A stretch of 39,006 nt of DNA from Betaproteobacteria bacterium RIFCSPLOWO2_12_FULL_64_23 (GTDB taxonomy: Bacteria; Pseudomonadota; Gammaproteobacteria; Burkholderiales; SG8-39), in NCBI GenBank assembly GCA_001770575.1, contig MERK01000185.1, positions 408 to 39,413 on the forward strand, written 5' to 3'. Under the pieces are notes generated by a model that searched no databases, was not told where the DNA came from, and was given only the letters and a program-made list of their open reading frames with translations. Made by a program: the position numbers and the translations under genes. Below, in pieces: positions 16,100-25,193 of the stretch (its first letter is position 1; each line of letters starts with the position of its first letter).

Positions 16100-17986
16100 T
16101 TACTTGCCCTGGGCTGCGGGTTCTCCCGGTGCAACATCCGGACGCCGCAGGTCGTGCATGCGCTCGTTGACCTCGCGCGCCTGCTGCTGCCATGCGGCGT
16201 CGCCCTTGATGATCGTGACCTTGAGCAGAATCACCAACTCGCTTTTGTTGAGCTGCCGGTTGCGGCTGCCGAAGATACTGCCCAGGATCGGCGAGTCGGT
16301 CGTGCCGGGGATGCCGGAATTGGAATTGGTCTGCTGCTGCTTCATCAGTCCGCCGATCGCCGCGATGGTGCCGTCCTGGACACGGACGATGGTATCGCTC
16401 TCGTTGATGTTGCTCGACGCCAGGGGCAGGGTGAAAGTGCCCAGCGTGCCGAGATTGATCGTCTTGGTCTTGTCGGTGACCAGGCTCACCGATGGATGGA
16501 TATGCAGCGTGATTTGATCGTCATCCGAAATCTGCGGCGTCACGTCGAGCGCGATGCCGGAGAAGAAGGGCTGCGTCGTGATCGTGGGCGATACGGTTGC
16601 CGCCCCGGCGCCTGACGAGGTCGTCGTCGTGGTCACGTTGGTTACGAAGAATTCGTCGGTGCCGACCTTGATCACCGCTTTCTGGTTGTTGAGCGTCGCA
16701 ATGCGCGGACTGGACAGCACGTGCACGTTGCCCTGCGATTCAAGGAAACTCAGCAGCGCGGCAAAGTTGTTGGTCTGCAACGCGAGCCCGAACACCGATC
16801 CCGGCACATCGGCGCCGGCGATCAAGGCGCTTGTCGCCGAACCGATCAAGGTATTACCGCCTGTCCCGAGCGGATCCGGCGTAGTCGGGCTGGGCCACGC
16901 CGGATTGATGGTGACGGACGAGCCCGGCAGCAAACTGCCGTCGGCGCCGCGCGCCGTGAACGACTGCAACGCGCCGTCGGTGCGCAAGATCGTGCCGGAA
17001 TTGACAATGCCCGCGCCGAAGCGTCCCCTGGGTCGGGCCTTGAATGCGCCCCAATTGATGCCGGTCGCGAATTGATCGCTCAGGCTGACCTCGATGACCT
17101 TGGCTTCCAGCATGACCTGGCGCTCGATCACAATCGACATCGCCTTCAGGTACTGCTCGACCGAGCGCAATTCGCCCGGCAGCGCGCGCACCATCACCAC
17201 GCCCGCCTGCGCGTTGACCACGACGCTGCGCGCGCTGTCGCAGCGGCCGCTGGGCGCCGCGCCGGCAGGACTGCCGCGGCAGCCGTCGATGCCCAGGATC
17301 GTGCGCAGCGCGGCGTCAAGATCGGCCCAGAAATCGCTGTCCGATGTAGTCGTGACGCGGCTGCTTTCGATTGCTTGCGCGCTACCGCCGCCGCCGCCCG
17401 CGGCCGGCGCTGCGCCAGCGGCGCCCCCCGTCGGCAGTTGGGTCGGCGCGCTGAACGACGGAGTCTGGATCGAGCCCGAGGTTACGCGCACATCGGCGCG
17501 CCCAACGCGCCGCCCGGCAAGATAATTCACCTGAAACAGCCGCGTCTGTATCGTCACCGGCTGGATGTAGATGCGTGTGCCCTGAATCCTGTATTCATAG
17601 CCGTAGAGTTCGCGGATCGCTTCCAGCGCCTCGCTGACGGTCACGTCCTTCAGGTTGACCGAAATCGTTTCCGTAATGTCCGGATGCACCAGCATGCTGT
17701 AGCGCGTGCCCGACACCAGCGCCATGAAGACCTGCTTCGGCGGCGCGTTGTTGACCAGGAGGTCGAAGCGCGGTTCGGACGCGGCAAAGGTCTTTGGCAT
17801 TTGGACCGTCAGCGGCGGCAGCAAGGCCTGGCTGACCGCATCGGGCTGTGCCGGCGCGGGCCGCGCCTGCGCCGCCCGGCTGAGTTCGGAATCGATCTGC
17901 CCCTGCACCGCATCTTTCTTGAACAGCCTCGATTCGCAGGCGCTCAGCGCCACTGCGGCCAAAATCGCGATCAGACAGTTTCTCAT
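16100..17986 (-). CDS. mshL: MSHA secretin MshL
   Basis: 628 residues, outer-membrane secretin of the pilus. The signal ends in lipobox LSAC, so it is a lipoprotein (Cys at about 17). A short secretin/TonB N-terminal domain follows (VSGTRYSMLVHPDITETISV), then N-domains with KVIEVSLSDQFATGINWG, then a C-terminal beta-barrel secretin domain with DVTPQISDDDQITLHIHPSV and SELVILLKVTIIK. A Gly/Ala-rich insert around 190-210 (a run of five Gly) separates domains. The start overlaps the mshK stop by ATGA. It forms the outer-membrane pore for the MSHA fibre. Confidence 0.93.
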   Translation of the reverse strand: MRNCLIAILAAVALSACESRLFKKDAVQGQIDSELSRAAQARPAPAQPDAVSQALLPPLTVQMPKTFAASEPRFDLLVNNAPPKQVFMALVSGTRYSMLVHPDITETISVNLKDVTVSEALEAIRELYGYEYRIQGTRIYIQPVTIQTRLFQVNYLAGRRVGRADVRVTSGSIQTPSFSAPTQLPTGGAAGAAPAAGGGGGSAQAIESSRVTTTSDSDFWADLDAALRTILGIDGCRGSPAGAAPSGRCDSARSVVVNAQAGVVMVRALPGELRSVEQYLKAMSIVIERQVMLEAKVIEVSLSDQFATGINWGAFKARPRGRFGAGIVNSGTILRTDGALQSFTARGADGSLLPGSSVTINPAWPSPTTPDPLGTGGNTLIGSATSALIAGADVPGSVFGLALQTNNFAALLSFLESQGNVHVLSSPRIATLNNQKAVIKVGTDEFFVTNVTTTTTSSGAGAATVSPTITTQPFFSGIALDVTPQISDDDQITLHIHPSVSLVTDKTKTINLGTLGTFTLPLASSNINESDTIVRVQDGTIAAIGGLMKQQQTNSNSGIPGTTDSPILGSIFGSRNRQLNKSELVILLKVTIIKGDAAWQQQAREVNERMHDLRRPDVAPGEPAAQGK

Positions 17987-18402
17987 TCCTGTTTCCCTCG
18001 GGTATTGGTCGCGGGGCTGCGCTTTTGCGCTGCCCGCTTGGCGCCGGCCGGCGCCGCGGCCACCACCGGTTTCATTTCCACGGCCGGATACATGCGCAGC
18101 GTCTCGGTGCCGTTGGCCGAGCGCAGCACGACTTCATTCTCGGTAATTCCGATTACCCGCGATTCGCGGTACTTTGCGCCGAGTTCGACGGTTTCGCCAC
18201 TGATAATCGCGGTTCTCCCGGTGCGCGAGATTTTTACGCTCTGCAGCACGGGGCCTCCTGCGGCCGCGCCCTCGGCCGCTTCGGGCGCGTCGATGCCTGC
18301 CGGTGGACGGGTCGGGTCGTTGAGTATCTGCGCGCCGGCGTCTGCCCCGAACAACAGCAGGGCTGCCGCCGCCAGTGCGCCAAATGCCGATGCACGCTTC
18401 AT
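17983..18402 (-). CDS. mshK: MSHA biogenesis protein MshK
   Basis: 139 residues. A signal peptide (about 1-24, ending ADAGA) precedes LNDPTRPPAG, the typical MshK opening, then a small beta-domain with SVKISRTGRTAIISGETVELG and a basic C-terminal tail rich in Lys, Arg and Ala. It resembles PilP-like inner-membrane-to-secretin linkers. The start was chosen at 18402, which overlaps the mshJ stop as ATGA; the longer frame to 18510 is mshJ shadow. Confidence 0.85.
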   Translation of the reverse strand: MKRASAFGALAAAALLLFGADAGAQILNDPTRPPAGIDAPEAAEGAAAGGPVLQSVKISRTGRTAIISGETVELGAKYRESRVIGITENEVVLRSANGTETLRMYPAVEMKPVVAAAPAGAKRAAQKRSPATNTRGKQE

Positions 18403-19082
18403 ACGACCAGCCATGCCTTGTCCAGGCTCAAGGTGTATATGGTGACCGTCAGCACGAGACGGGGGTAGTCTTCGGCATTGAGGCTCGCCCGCGACCAGAA
18501 CATGCGCCACGACAGGTTTTCAAGCCGCGCCAGGTAATCGTACAGATCGGCGTAGCTGCCTTGTATCGTAATCCGCACGCCGTGCTTGAATACAGCACCT
18601 TCGGCCGCCATTGATTGCCCGCTCGAGGCGCCCGCCGGCTCCGGCCCGCCGCGCTTGTCGACCAACGGCGTTACCGGCAGTGTGCTCATGGCGACCAGTT
18701 GCAGCCGCGGGTTGCGCGCCAGCATGCCCTGCAGCAACGCTTTCATGTCCTGCGCAGCGACCAGGCCTTGCTGCATGCCCTTCAAGGTTTCGTCGATTTC
18801 GGCTATCTGGCGCCTGATGTGGTCGCGCCGCGCAATATTCGCAGCATCGGGATCCGCCAGTTTTTTCTGCAACGCCAGAATCTGCGACTGCAGCGTCGAC
18901 AACGCGGTCCGTTGCTCCGCGGCCCGCGCGAGGAAAGCCTTCTTGCGCGCGGCGGCCGGATCGATGAACAGCGCATTGATCACGAACAATGTCACCGCAA
19001 CCGCGGCGATGAACACCATGACGCGCTCGCGCGCAGGCAAAGCGTCTATCTTTTCGGCGTACTTGCGCCAGAACTCTTTCAC
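18399..19082 (-). CDS. mshJ: MSHA biogenesis protein MshJ (PilO-like)
   Basis: 227 residues. A short cytoplasmic N-terminus (WRKYAEKIDALPARERVMVF) precedes one membrane helix (about 22-40), a coiled-coil region (about 48-105), and a ferredoxin-like periplasmic domain with RITIQGSYADLYDYLARLE. By family, it pairs with the PilN-like protein to form the inner-membrane alignment complex. It overlaps both neighbours by ATGA. Confidence 0.9.
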   Translation of the reverse strand: MKEFWRKYAEKIDALPARERVMVFIAAVAVTLFVINALFIDPAAARKKAFLARAAEQRTALSTLQSQILALQKKLADPDAANIARRDHIRRQIAEIDETLKGMQQGLVAAQDMKALLQGMLARNPRLQLVAMSTLPVTPLVDKRGGPEPAGASSGQSMAAEGAVFKHGVRITIQGSYADLYDYLARLENLSWRMFWSRASLNAEDYPRLVLTVTIYTLSLDKAWLVV

Positions 19083-19888
19083 CGCGACGCCTCCTGCCTG
19101 ATCGCGGCTTTCCTCGCGTCGAGCGCCGTATTTGGGTCGATCGCTCCCAAGAGCGGCGCCTGCTCCGGCGTGGACTTGGCCGCCTGCTTCGGATCTCCCG
19201 GAAGATCCATCGTGGAAACAGTAAATTCGAGGTAGCGCGGCGGCGCGGATTTCCGCGCTTTGGCGTCTTTCTGGCCTTGCGCCGCCGCATCGGCTTTGGG
19301 TTCCGCGCCGGCTTTAGGCGACGCCGCAGGCTCGGGCGGCGGTTGACCGATGCGCAGCGCCGCAAACTGCCGCCCCAGCAACGGTTTTTCCCGGTTCAGC
19401 TGCGTGAGATAAGTGGCCACCAGGTCGGCGTCCAGCGTCCGGCCTCGAATCGCAAGTTCATTGCCTCCAAGCGCAATGTCGAATCCCGTCAGCCATAAAC
19501 CGTTGACGCTCTGGCGCGAGAAAGCGCGCATGTACTCGGAAAATCCGCCGGTGTTGCCCACTGCCCCGCTTTTCAACGTCTCAATGACTTCCTGGCGGCC
19601 CTTGAACTGCAGGTCGAGCCTGGTGATATCGGCTTCGAGCTGGACATTCGGTTTTTGCTGTCTCGCTTCAGCCGCAAGCTTGTCAAAACGCGCGACGGCG
19701 TCTTTGTGCTCCTGCTCGACCGCCTGTGCCTGCGCGCTCGCATCGCGCAACTGGTAGCGTTCGTACACCGCGCCGAGCGCGCCAAGCGCCACTGCAATGC
19801 CCAGGCCGTACAACATCGCGGTCGCCGAATTGAACGAGAAACCTCTCTTGCGAAGGATCGGGTTGAGCAGGTTGATCTGCTGGCTCAT
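19079..19888 (-). CDS. mshI2: PilN-like MSHA assembly protein (second MshI-type gene)
   Basis: 269 residues. It begins MSQQINLLNPILRKRGF, the PilN hallmark by which the short cytoplasmic N-terminus binds the PilM-like protein. One membrane helix (about 24-42), a coiled coil (about 45-95) and a PilN periplasmic domain (FSRQSVNGLWLTGFDI) follow. The C-terminus has an Ala/Lys/Pro-rich insert (about 185-215) and a tail not seen in short PilN proteins. In Vibrio, MshI combines or is paired with this function; here PilM-like and PilN-like parts are separate, overlapping genes. The start at 19888 was chosen over an upstream frame that runs through mshI. Confidence 0.8.
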   Translation of the reverse strand: MSQQINLLNPILRKRGFSFNSATAMLYGLGIAVALGALGAVYERYQLRDASAQAQAVEQEHKDAVARFDKLAAEARQQKPNVQLEADITRLDLQFKGRQEVIETLKSGAVGNTGGFSEYMRAFSRQSVNGLWLTGFDIALGGNELAIRGRTLDADLVATYLTQLNREKPLLGRQFAALRIGQPPPEPAASPKAGAEPKADAAAQGQKDAKARKSAPPRYLEFTVSTMDLPGDPKQAAKSTPEQAPLLGAIDPNTALDARKAAIRQEASR

Positions 19889-20829
19889 GGCGCCGCTTCG
19901 TCCCCGCGCAGCGCCGCGCCTATCGTCTGCAGGCATTGCGCCTGACGCTCGGCATGCTTGAACTCCGGCACGCCCGGAAAATCCATCACCGCTCCCAGGT
20001 CGATGGTCTCTACCGGAACAGAGATATTCGGCGCGAGGTATTGCTGCAGCCCGATCTCCTGCGGCAGCGGCGCCAGCAGCAGCTTCCCGATCGGCACGTA
20101 GTTGTAGTTGCGGTCGAAATTGTCGAGCGAGCGCTGCAGTTCCAGCGCGATGCGCTCGAAATGCTGGTTGCGACGCTCGGCATCCGCTTCGATCAGCTGC
20201 GCGAGCGGGATCTCGATGCGCCGCGCGAGATAGAGTTCGCCGCCGCTGGTAAAGGTCAGAATGCCCTCGTCTTGATAGAACGCGAGCATTGCCACGCCAC
20301 GGCCTTCGGTTTCGAACAACGCCGCAACATTGCGCTGAGCGAGATCCGGGATGTCGATCGCCTCGAGCGGAACCTGCGCCTTGTCGAACGGCTTGATGCA
20401 GCCCTCGATCACGCTGTTGCGCGCGGTGACCGCGTACAACGAGTGATTGCGCGCCGGCGCATTTTGGTCCACCGGAATGTCGAGCACTTCGACGGTCGCC
20501 GCATCGATCGGGTAATCGATGATGTCCTTGACGCGCCAGCGCACCGCGGTTTTCATCTCGGCGGCCGGCACGTTGGGCGCATCGACCTGATGCATCTGAA
20601 AATCCGTGCTTTTGAGCAGCGTGGTGCAACGGTACCGGTCGAGCCTGATCTCCTTGCGCAGCCGCGCCAGCGTTGCAGCGTCCGATCCTTCCCTGCGGTA
20701 GGAATCGCACATCGTAATCTCGGGCCTGCCGCCGGCCGAGCGCTTCACATGGACCAGATCAACATGATCCCGATCCAGGCTCAACGCCAGCCAGCCCGGT
20801 CGCTTTTTCCCCTTCAAGAACCACGCCAT
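19885..20829 (-). CDS. mshI: MSHA biogenesis protein MshI (PilM-like)
   Basis: 314 residues, cytoplasmic actin-like (PilM-type) component of the pilus platform. It opens LKGKKRPGWLALSLDRDHVD. Also visible are RWRVKDIIDYPIDAATVEVLD and the repeated-strand core VTARNSVIEGCIKPF. It docks on the PilN-like partner in the membrane and probably senses or couples the MshE motor. It is the first gene of the I-to-N block, preceded by GGAG and a candidate promoter at 20857-20885. Confidence 0.85.
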   Translation of the reverse strand: MAWFLKGKKRPGWLALSLDRDHVDLVHVKRSAGGRPEITMCDSYRREGSDAATLARLRKEIRLDRYRCTTLLKSTDFQMHQVDAPNVPAAEMKTAVRWRVKDIIDYPIDAATVEVLDIPVDQNAPARNHSLYAVTARNSVIEGCIKPFDKAQVPLEAIDIPDLAQRNVAALFETEGRGVAMLAFYQDEGILTFTSGGELYLARRIEIPLAQLIEADAERRNQHFERIALELQRSLDNFDRNYNYVPIGKLLLAPLPQEIGLQQYLAPNISVPVETIDLGAVMDFPGVPEFKHAERQAQCLQTIGAALRGDEAAP

Positions 20830-20856
20830 CCGCTATGCTCCGCCACAAACTGCCTG

Positions 20857-20885
20857 AAACTAAATTATGGCACCCCGGTTGTCAA
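20857..20885 (-). promoter_or_regulatory. Candidate promoter of the mshI-N block
   Basis: On the minus strand TTGACA (20880-20885) and TAGTTT (20857-20862) are separated by 17 bp, 28 bp before the mshI start, in the only sizeable gap (87 bp) between mshQ and mshI. The -35 matches perfectly; the -10 matches at three of six positions. Confidence 0.35.
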
Positions 20886-20916
20886 TACTTATCCTGCGAA
20901 CCGCACTCGGCAAAGC

Positions 20917-23900
20917 TCAATAGTTCTCGCGCAAATAGATGAAATTCCGATTGACATCGTATGCGCCGAAGGTCGCGCGCGCGGTCGGGTCGCGGTCATA
21001 GGAACCCGCGCTGCAGTACTGCAAATCGCGCAAAAAGGCAAGATTCGCGCCGGTCGGCGCCGGCACTGGCGCCAGCGCAATGCAGGTGTTGATCGTCGTC
21101 GGCCCCAGGTCGATGACGACATCGACCGCGCCGTAGTTGCCGGCGCCCGGCGCTGACAGGGTCAGGGTTTTCACTCCGTTCACAAACGCTCCGGCGGCAA
21201 TCGAAGGAACCGTAGCAATCAACGGGGGCTGGTAATTGCCGAGCCCGACGTTGGGGGCAGCAATCGTCGTGCAGTTGTCGGCGACATTGTCGACAAAGCC
21301 CGCACCCGCCGTGTAGTACTGCGTCGTCATGCGCATCGACAGCGGCAGCAGCTCCGAACCATTGGCGTTCGCCAGCCGCAGCCGGCCGAAACGCATTTCC
21401 TTGTTGACAGTGAACGCGATGCCGTTGCCCGCTGTGGCGGCGCCGAATGCGGCCGGATTGACCGTGTAAGCGACGCCGTCGGCGTCGATGACGTTGATCG
21501 ACAGGCTGATGTCGGCATTGAACGGGGCTACCGGCGTCGTGCGGGTGAAGAACAGTCCGGTGCCGGAGGCGAAAGTGAGCGTTCCGGTGCCCGAACCGGT
21601 TATCGCGATCACCGGATCGGTACCGGTGATGCCGCTCGAATCGAGCGTGCCCGTCGCCGCGGTGTAGGCCTTGCCGGTGAGACTCGCATCGGTGATGCGC
21701 CACCATTTCGTCGGGTCCGCGTAAAACGTCGTCGTGTTGTTCGCGAAACCCTGCGCCGTCAGCACGATCACCGGTGCGATCGTGTAGTTGAACGTCTGGC
21801 CGACGTAGGTGAAGCTGCCCGCGCCGCAGGCGGTGCCGAATACCGGCGCGTTGAACGCGGCGGCAAAGTGGTCCGGCACGAAGCGGCCGGCGTTGATCAC
21901 GGCGGAGGTGATGTTGCGCTCGGCTGCCGTGGAACCGTCGGCGGCGTCCACGCTGGCGAAAGTGTCGTCTGTCATCTGCAGGCTGAACGAGCCCGCCTCG
22001 TTGTAGCTCGCCACGTCGGATGCGAGCTGGCCGGCACCGAACGCGGTCGCGAGGGAGAGCGCGCCGAAGCCCGCCGTACACGCAACGCCGCCGCACGCGG
22101 ACAAGGTGGCCGTCGGCGAGCCGGCGTAGTTGCCCGTGATCACGGACGCCGAATTCACCGCATCTGCGCGCACGCTGAACGGCCGGCCAGCCTTGTGCGT
22201 GACGCTGCCGAACGTCACGTCGTTCAGCGCCCGCGCCGTGCCGGCGCTCTGCCAGTCGGTGTCGCTCACGCTGAAATTGGTGAAGGCGTTCGGCCGGACA
22301 GCAAATCGGTCCGCCGAACATCGCACGACCGTCGGCGCGGCAACCGGCCAGGAGATGCGCACCCGTGCATCGCGCCAGGCGTTGGCGACGGCGGCAAAGC
22401 TGACGCTGGCTGCGCGCCCATTGACCAGCGCCTGGCTCGCGATGGTATTCAGTACCGTGTAGGAAGTCGGGCAACCGTTGCCATCCAGCGGTACGTTGAT
22501 ATCGGTGGCGTTTCCGACAAGCTCGATTTTCACGTTGTCGTTGAAGCCGGTCTCGATCGCTGTTCCGGCAGCATCGAGGGCAACGACGTCAAGGGGAAAG
22601 GATGTGCCGCTGACTTTGGTCCTGATGCTGCCGGTTGTCGGATAGGGCGGGACCGCAACCGGCTCGTAGGCGTTGAAGCGGCCCGGAACCGTACTGGCAC
22701 ACGAGGCGGCATAGTCCGCGAGGACCAGGGCATCGGTGAGCGCGCCGCGATAGACCTTCAGCTCGTCCAGGGTGCCGTTGAAGCGATAGTTGTTGTCGTT
22801 GGTCCAGCTGCTCAGCTGAAACGTATTGGCGGCATAAGCATTGCCATTGTTCGGTGCGCCCTGTTTCTGGCTCAGAGTTTGCGGCACGCCGTCGATCCAC
22901 AGCTTGTTGGCAGCGATGTTGCCATTGGTGAACACTGCCGCCACATGATGCCAGGTGCCGGCCAGCCCGGCCGAGGCAATGCCGAACAGGTCGCCGCCGG
23001 CTGAGTTGAAGCCGAAGTTGCCATTGACCAGCCAGAGGTCGTGCAGGGCAAAGCCAAATGGCATCTGGTTGTTGCCGCCGTTCCAAAGCATCCAGAAGCT
23101 GATCGAGTTCTTCCCGCCGGCAACCAGATCGAGCGAGACGCCCGTCGTTCTCATCGAGCCTGTCGCGGCGGAGAACTGCGCTCCGAAGCAGGTATCGGGC
23201 TTTGTTGGTGGCGCCGCCGGCGTTGCCACCCTGGTCGCGTAAGGCGCAAGCAAAGCCGCCGCCGGGCCGCCGCCGACCTCATTGGCAGCGGCATGGGTCA
23301 CATCCCAGTTGTCGTCCAGCCGGAAATGCGCCACCGGCGTTGGCGGCGGCGGCGGCGGGCAGACCACCGCCGGGTAGCTTGCCGCCCGGTCGGCATCGAC
23401 CTGGGCCTGAGTGATGACCCCGCTATAAAGGCGCGCGCCGTCGATGAAGCCGGTGAACTGGTAGCCGGCCGAGCCCCATACGCCGCTGATGCGCAGGTGA
23501 GAACTGATGTTGGCGTTGCCGGCACTGGGCGTGCTGGCGCGCTGAGTCAGCGTCTGCGCCACGCCGTCGATCCAGATCTTGTTGCCGGAAACGCCGCCGT
23601 TGGTGAATACCGCAGCCACATGGTGCCAGCCGCCGGCCAGGCCGGCCGAGGCAATGCCGTAGATGTCGCCGTTGAAGGTATTGAAGCCGAAGGAACCGCC
23701 TTGCAGCCACAGGTCATAGGTGCCGAAACCGAGCGGCATGACACTGTTGGTGCCGTCCCAGAACATCCAGAAACTGACCGAGTTCCGGCCGCCGGCGGCC
23801 AGATCGAATGGCATGCCGGTGATGTCGATGGCGCCTGTGCCGGCAAAGCGCGCCGCCGCCCCGGCAACCGGCTTGCCGCCGCTGGCGGGCGAATCCTCCC

Positions 23901-24771
23901 AGGCCACGCTGCCGATCAGCGTACCGTTACGGGTGCTCGCCGTGTCCAGCGCGGTGAGCGGCGTGCACCAGGCAACGTCATCGAAGCGGTATTCGGACAA
24001 CAGCACCGCCGGCGGCGGCGGCGGACAGACTACCGTTGCATAACTCGCCGCCCTGTCGGCATCCACCTGCGCCTGGGTCATTTCCCCCGCATAGACGCGC
24101 ACGGCGTCAAGCACACCCTGAAACAGATAGCCACTCGTGCCCCAGACGCCGCTGATGCGCATATGGGCATTGACGACTGCGTTGCCGTTATTCGGCGCGC
24201 CCGTGCGCTGAGTCAGCACCTGCGCCACGCCGTCGATCCAGATCTTGTTGCCGGCGACGTTGCCGTTGGTGAACACCGCCGCCACATGATGCCAGCCGCT
24301 CGCCAGCCCGGCCGAGGAAATGCCGAAAATGTCGCTGCTGAAAGTGTTGAAACCGAATGAGCCGCCGTACAGCCACAGATCGTGCGACTGGAAGCCGATG
24401 GGCATGACGCTGTTGGTGCCGTCCCAGAACATCCAGAAACTGACTGAGTTCTTCGCTCCGGCCGCCAGATTGAAAGGAAGACCGGTGATGTCGATGGCGC
24501 CGCCGGCAAAGCGGGCGGCGGCGCCATTGACCGGCTTGCCACCGGAGGCCGGGGAGTCCTCCCAGGCAACGCCGCCGATCAGGCTGCCGTTTCGCCCACC
24601 CACCGTATCCAGCGCGCTGACCGGCGTGCACCAGGGGACATCGTCGAATCGGTATTCGGAGAGCAGCGCAGCCTGCGCCTGCACCAGTGCAGGCATCAGG
24701 CAGGCGAGTGCCGCCAGCAGGATTCCTCTCAGGCGCGAAACCGGCTTGGCTATCGTATTCTGCGCGATCAT
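20917..24771 (-). CDS. mshQ: Giant MshQ-like pilus-associated adhesin with three LamG-like domains
   Basis: 1284 residues. The signal peptide runs to about residue 34. Three tandem concanavalin/LamG-like domains begin near residues 36, 257 and 478. Each has FDD, a buried GASL-type core, SFWMFWDGTNSVMP or a variant, WHHVAAVFTNG and NKIWIDGV. They are joined by CPPPPP linkers. From about 715 to the end lies the MshQ C-terminal region (DUF6701-like), with GRFVPDHFAAAFN, KEMRFGRLRLANANGSELLP and the typical end ATFGAYDVNRNFIYLRENY. The first two LamG copies are almost identical. LamG domains bind carbohydrate or protein, so this is probably the tip- or surface-exposed adhesin. It overlaps the mshP stop by ATGA and ends the E-to-Q block. 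Confidence 0.88.
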   Translation of the reverse strand: MIAQNTIAKPVSRLRGILLAALACLMPALVQAQAALLSEYRFDDVPWCTPVSALDTVGGRNGSLIGGVAWEDSPASGGKPVNGAAARFAGGAIDITGLPFNLAAGAKNSVSFWMFWDGTNSVMPIGFQSHDLWLYGGSFGFNTFSSDIFGISSAGLASGWHHVAAVFTNGNVAGNKIWIDGVAQVLTQRTGAPNNGNAVVNAHMRISGVWGTSGYLFQGVLDAVRVYAGEMTQAQVDADRAASYATVVCPPPPPAVLLSEYRFDDVAWCTPLTALDTASTRNGTLIGSVAWEDSPASGGKPVAGAAARFAGTGAIDITGMPFDLAAGGRNSVSFWMFWDGTNSVMPLGFGTYDLWLQGGSFGFNTFNGDIYGIASAGLAGGWHHVAAVFTNGGVSGNKIWIDGVAQTLTQRASTPSAGNANISSHLRISGVWGSAGYQFTGFIDGARLYSGVITQAQVDADRAASYPAVVCPPPPPPTPVAHFRLDDNWDVTHAAANEVGGGPAAALLAPYATRVATPAAPPTKPDTCFGAQFSAATGSMRTTGVSLDLVAGGKNSISFWMLWNGGNNQMPFGFALHDLWLVNGNFGFNSAGGDLFGIASAGLAGTWHHVAAVFTNGNIAANKLWIDGVPQTLSQKQGAPNNGNAYAANTFQLSSWTNDNNYRFNGTLDELKVYRGALTDALVLADYAASCASTVPGRFNAYEPVAVPPYPTTGSIRTKVSGTSFPLDVVALDAAGTAIETGFNDNVKIELVGNATDINVPLDGNGCPTSYTVLNTIASQALVNGRAASVSFAAVANAWRDARVRISWPVAAPTVVRCSADRFAVRPNAFTNFSVSDTDWQSAGTARALNDVTFGSVTHKAGRPFSVRADAVNSASVITGNYAGSPTATLSACGGVACTAGFGALSLATAFGAGQLASDVASYNEAGSFSLQMTDDTFASVDAADGSTAAERNITSAVINAGRFVPDHFAAAFNAPVFGTACGAGSFTYVGQTFNYTIAPVIVLTAQGFANNTTTFYADPTKWWRITDASLTGKAYTAATGTLDSSGITGTDPVIAITGSGTGTLTFASGTGLFFTRTTPVAPFNADISLSINVIDADGVAYTVNPAAFGAATAGNGIAFTVNKEMRFGRLRLANANGSELLPLSMRMTTQYYTAGAGFVDNVADNCTTIAAPNVGLGNYQPPLIATVPSIAAGAFVNGVKTLTLSAPGAGNYGAVDVVIDLGPTTINTCIALAPVPAPTGANLAFLRDLQYCSAGSYDRDPTARATFGAYDVNRNFIYLRENY
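23330..24666. repeat. Tandem LamG-coding repeats within mshQ
   Basis: Two direct DNA repeats of 663 bp period (221 codons) encode LamG domains 1 and 2 of MshQ. A third, more diverged copy follows at lower coordinates. Whole stretches are the same in copies 1 and 2, e.g. the segments encoding SFWMFWDGTNSVMP and WIDGVAQ. The closeness suggests recent duplication and possible copy-number variation. Confidence 0.85.
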
Positions 24772-25193
24772 GGCGGATTGATCACGCTGAGCTGCAATTC
24801 GCGCTCAACGTAATTGGCTCCAGGCGCCGGATTCGGGCACGCGCCCGCCGCCGGCTGGTTGCACGCGGTGGCGGTAATCCGGTAAAACGTTTTCGCCGTC
24901 GTACCTTCCGTATGCACCGTGCTCACGCACAAAACGGTCACGCCGGTAAAGTCGGCAAGGGCGCCGCCGAGCACCAGCGATGTTGTCGCCGGGCAGCTGG
25001 CATTGACGATGGCCTGAAACGCACCGAATTCAAGCCCGGTGCGGGCCACGTGATAGGCACGGCTGCCTTGCAAGTCGAGCGCCGAGGTGCTGTGCTGCAC
25101 CGCGCTGAGGTTGACAATATATAACCCGAGCGCCGACAGGATCAGCATCAGGAATATCGCCGTGATCAGGCTCAACCCCGAATTAGGGTGCAT
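24768..25193 (-). CDS. mshP: MSHA minor protein MshP (PilX-like)
   Basis: About 141 residues from ATG at 25193 (an ATG at 25202 is an alternative). The opening NSGLSLITAIFLMLILSALG is a non-canonical prepilin-like N-terminus of the PilX/MshP type, a single hydrophobic helix. A periplasmic domain with four Cys follows (SCPATTS, VLCVS, ACNQP, ACPNP). It is a minor pilus component. The start overlaps the mshO end by 11 bp, and its TGA overlaps the mshQ start. Ribosome sites are weak, so translation is probably coupled. Confidence 0.85.
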   Translation of the reverse strand: MHPNSGLSLITAIFLMLILSALGLYIVNLSAVQHSTSALDLQGSRAYHVARTGLEFGAFQAIVNASCPATTSLVLGGALADFTGVTVLCVSTVHTEGTTAKTFYRITATACNQPAAGACPNPAPGANYVERELQLSVINPP

